Assembly: GCF_900573985.1 (NCBI RefSeq)
Contig: NZ_UWOK01000001.1
Location: forward strand, 62,001 to 126,000
Direction: 5' to 3'
Origin: Campylobacter showae
GTDB taxonomy: Bacteria > Campylobacterota > Campylobacteria > Campylobacterales > Campylobacteraceae
Length of the DNA: 64,000 bases
In this document: piece by piece, positions 63,552 to 64,000 of the stretch
Layout of the letters: each line of letters begins with the position of its first letter
How positions within the stretch are numbered: position 1 is the first letter of the stretch
Made by a program: the position numbers and the translations under genes
The notes under the pieces: generated by a model
What the model saw: only the letters and a program-made list of their open reading frames with translations
What the model was told of the DNA's origin: nothing
Databases searched by the model: none

Positions 63552-64000
63552 TTAACGACTCCCAAAACGCAGATAAAAAGCGTAAGCACCAAGTAAAATA
63601 ATCGGTAAAAGCACGCCGACCTCGGGCGAGACGACGCCGTTTCTAGCAAATCTCATCATCACAAAAAGCGCACCCCAGACGCAAAGCGAGGCGATTGTGA
63701 AGATAAAGCTTTTTAAGGCGAGATTAAAAAATCGTCCGGTAATCGGCAAAAAATAGTAAATAATGAGCACCATAAACGGCGCAAAAAAAGGCGCAAAAGC
63801 GAGGTTATAAAGCGTAGTTTTGGTCGAATTTAGCCCGATACCTTCGTCTTTAAACGCCAAAATATAATCCACTGCATCAGGAATCGTGATCGCCGAGCTC
63901 TCCGCTGACGCGCTTTCTATTGTTTTTGGTTTAAAATTTTCAAGCGTTTTTAGCTCGCTTGGCGTTTTGATATCAAGCCCCTTTTCGCCAAGCTTAATAT
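63552..64000 (-). CDS. LptG/LptF (YjgP/YjgQ) permease, C-terminal part, cut by window edge
   Basis: The C-terminal 150 residues of an inner-membrane LPS export permease. It reads LGEKGLDIKTPSELKTLENF at the edge, then three membrane helices (LAFAPFFAPFMVLIIYYFLP; LKSFIFTIASLCVWGALFVM; VSPEVGVLLPIILLGAYAFY) and ends LRFGSR. The frame is open to the right edge, so a start inside it (GTG 63872) would be wrong. The position beside lysA matches C. jejuni Cj0313. LptG is more likely than LptF. Confidence 0.85.
   Translation of the reverse strand, partial: IKLGEKGLDIKTPSELKTLENFKPKTIESASAESSAITIPDAVDYILAFKDEGIGLNSTKTTLYNLAFAPFFAPFMVLIIYYFLPITGRFFNLALKSFIFTIASLCVWGALFVMMRFARNGVVSPEVGVLLPIILLGAYAFYLRFGSR

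Noticed and set aside
63552..63872. Short LptG-like gene starting at GTG 63872
   Set aside because: The same frame stays open to the window edge and reads as permease sequence, so it is a gene cut by the edge.

Overview
The window is a 64 kb chromosomal piece of a Campylobacter, most likely one of the moderately GC-rich, often oral species (C. showae / rectus / curvus / concisus type) and not C. jejuni itself. The evidence is gene order: lptG-lysA-pheA-hisC-fliF-fliG-fliH-dxs-perR, ubiE-xseA, serC, fabH-plsX-rpmF-DUF177-ndk, fdxA/ahpC, and trpE-trpGD-trpF-trpB-trpA-(CheX-like)-fliN-(FliO-like)-ppx-cosR all correspond to the C. jejuni block Cj0313-Cj0355 as I remember it. CosR is close to the C. 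jejuni protein over its full length. The species call is inference.

Layout. 1-13.3 kb: polA (cut by the left edge), a Tat-exported TorA/BisC-type molybdoenzyme, three unusual accessory genes (YcxB-like; a membrane protein with eight CxxCxGxG motifs; a 19-residue-repeat protein), a DJ-1/PfpI protein, fhs, a pyrimidine-dimer glycosylase and uvrA. 13.4-18.1 kb: a DASS transporter, a frameshifted SAM methyltransferase, a TauE/SafE permease and a secreted DUF302 protein. 18.1-26 kb: the trp genes, interrupted by an intergenic structured repeat (trpE/trpGD) and by an inverted pseudogene with two in-frame stops (trpF/trpB). 26-36 kb: CheX-like/fliN/FliO-like operon, ppx/gppA, a histidine kinase with cosR, folB-plsY, a second copy of the structured repeat, a HerA-like ATPase and a PilZ protein. 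36-44 kb: ahpC, fdxA, ndk-DUF177-rpmF-plsX-fabH, then a DUF2920 cluster of three domain copies, two fused in one reading frame. 44.6-54 kb: serC, CYTH-CHAD, ubiE, xseA, a CsgG/DUF4810/DUF799 lipoprotein set with a DIP1984 gene, a periplasmic phosphatase, a SUKH-like protein. 54-64 kb (minus strand): lptG (cut), lysA, pheA, hisC, fliF, fliG, fliH, dxs, then perR.

Most genes are core: aromatic amino acid and lysine synthesis (trp, pheA, hisC, lysA), membrane lipid synthesis (plsX, plsY, fabH), flagellar basal body (fliF, fliG, fliH, fliN), and oxidative-stress control (perR, cosR, ahpC). No tRNA, rRNA, CRISPR array or transposase gene was seen.

The strongest candidate for something undescribed is a roughly 350-bp intergenic element present twice (19577-19930 and 32527-32867). 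It has near-identical blocks (including a 50-nt identical hairpin with an invariant loop). Between these blocks the sequences differ but still form helices at the same places, as expected for a structured RNA or a hairpin-type mobile element. Also notable are the extreme density of AAATTT in gaps and terminator stems, the DUF2920 fusion that seems to have arisen by loss of an ATG, and the eight-motif zinc protein with a peptidoglycan-binding-like tail.
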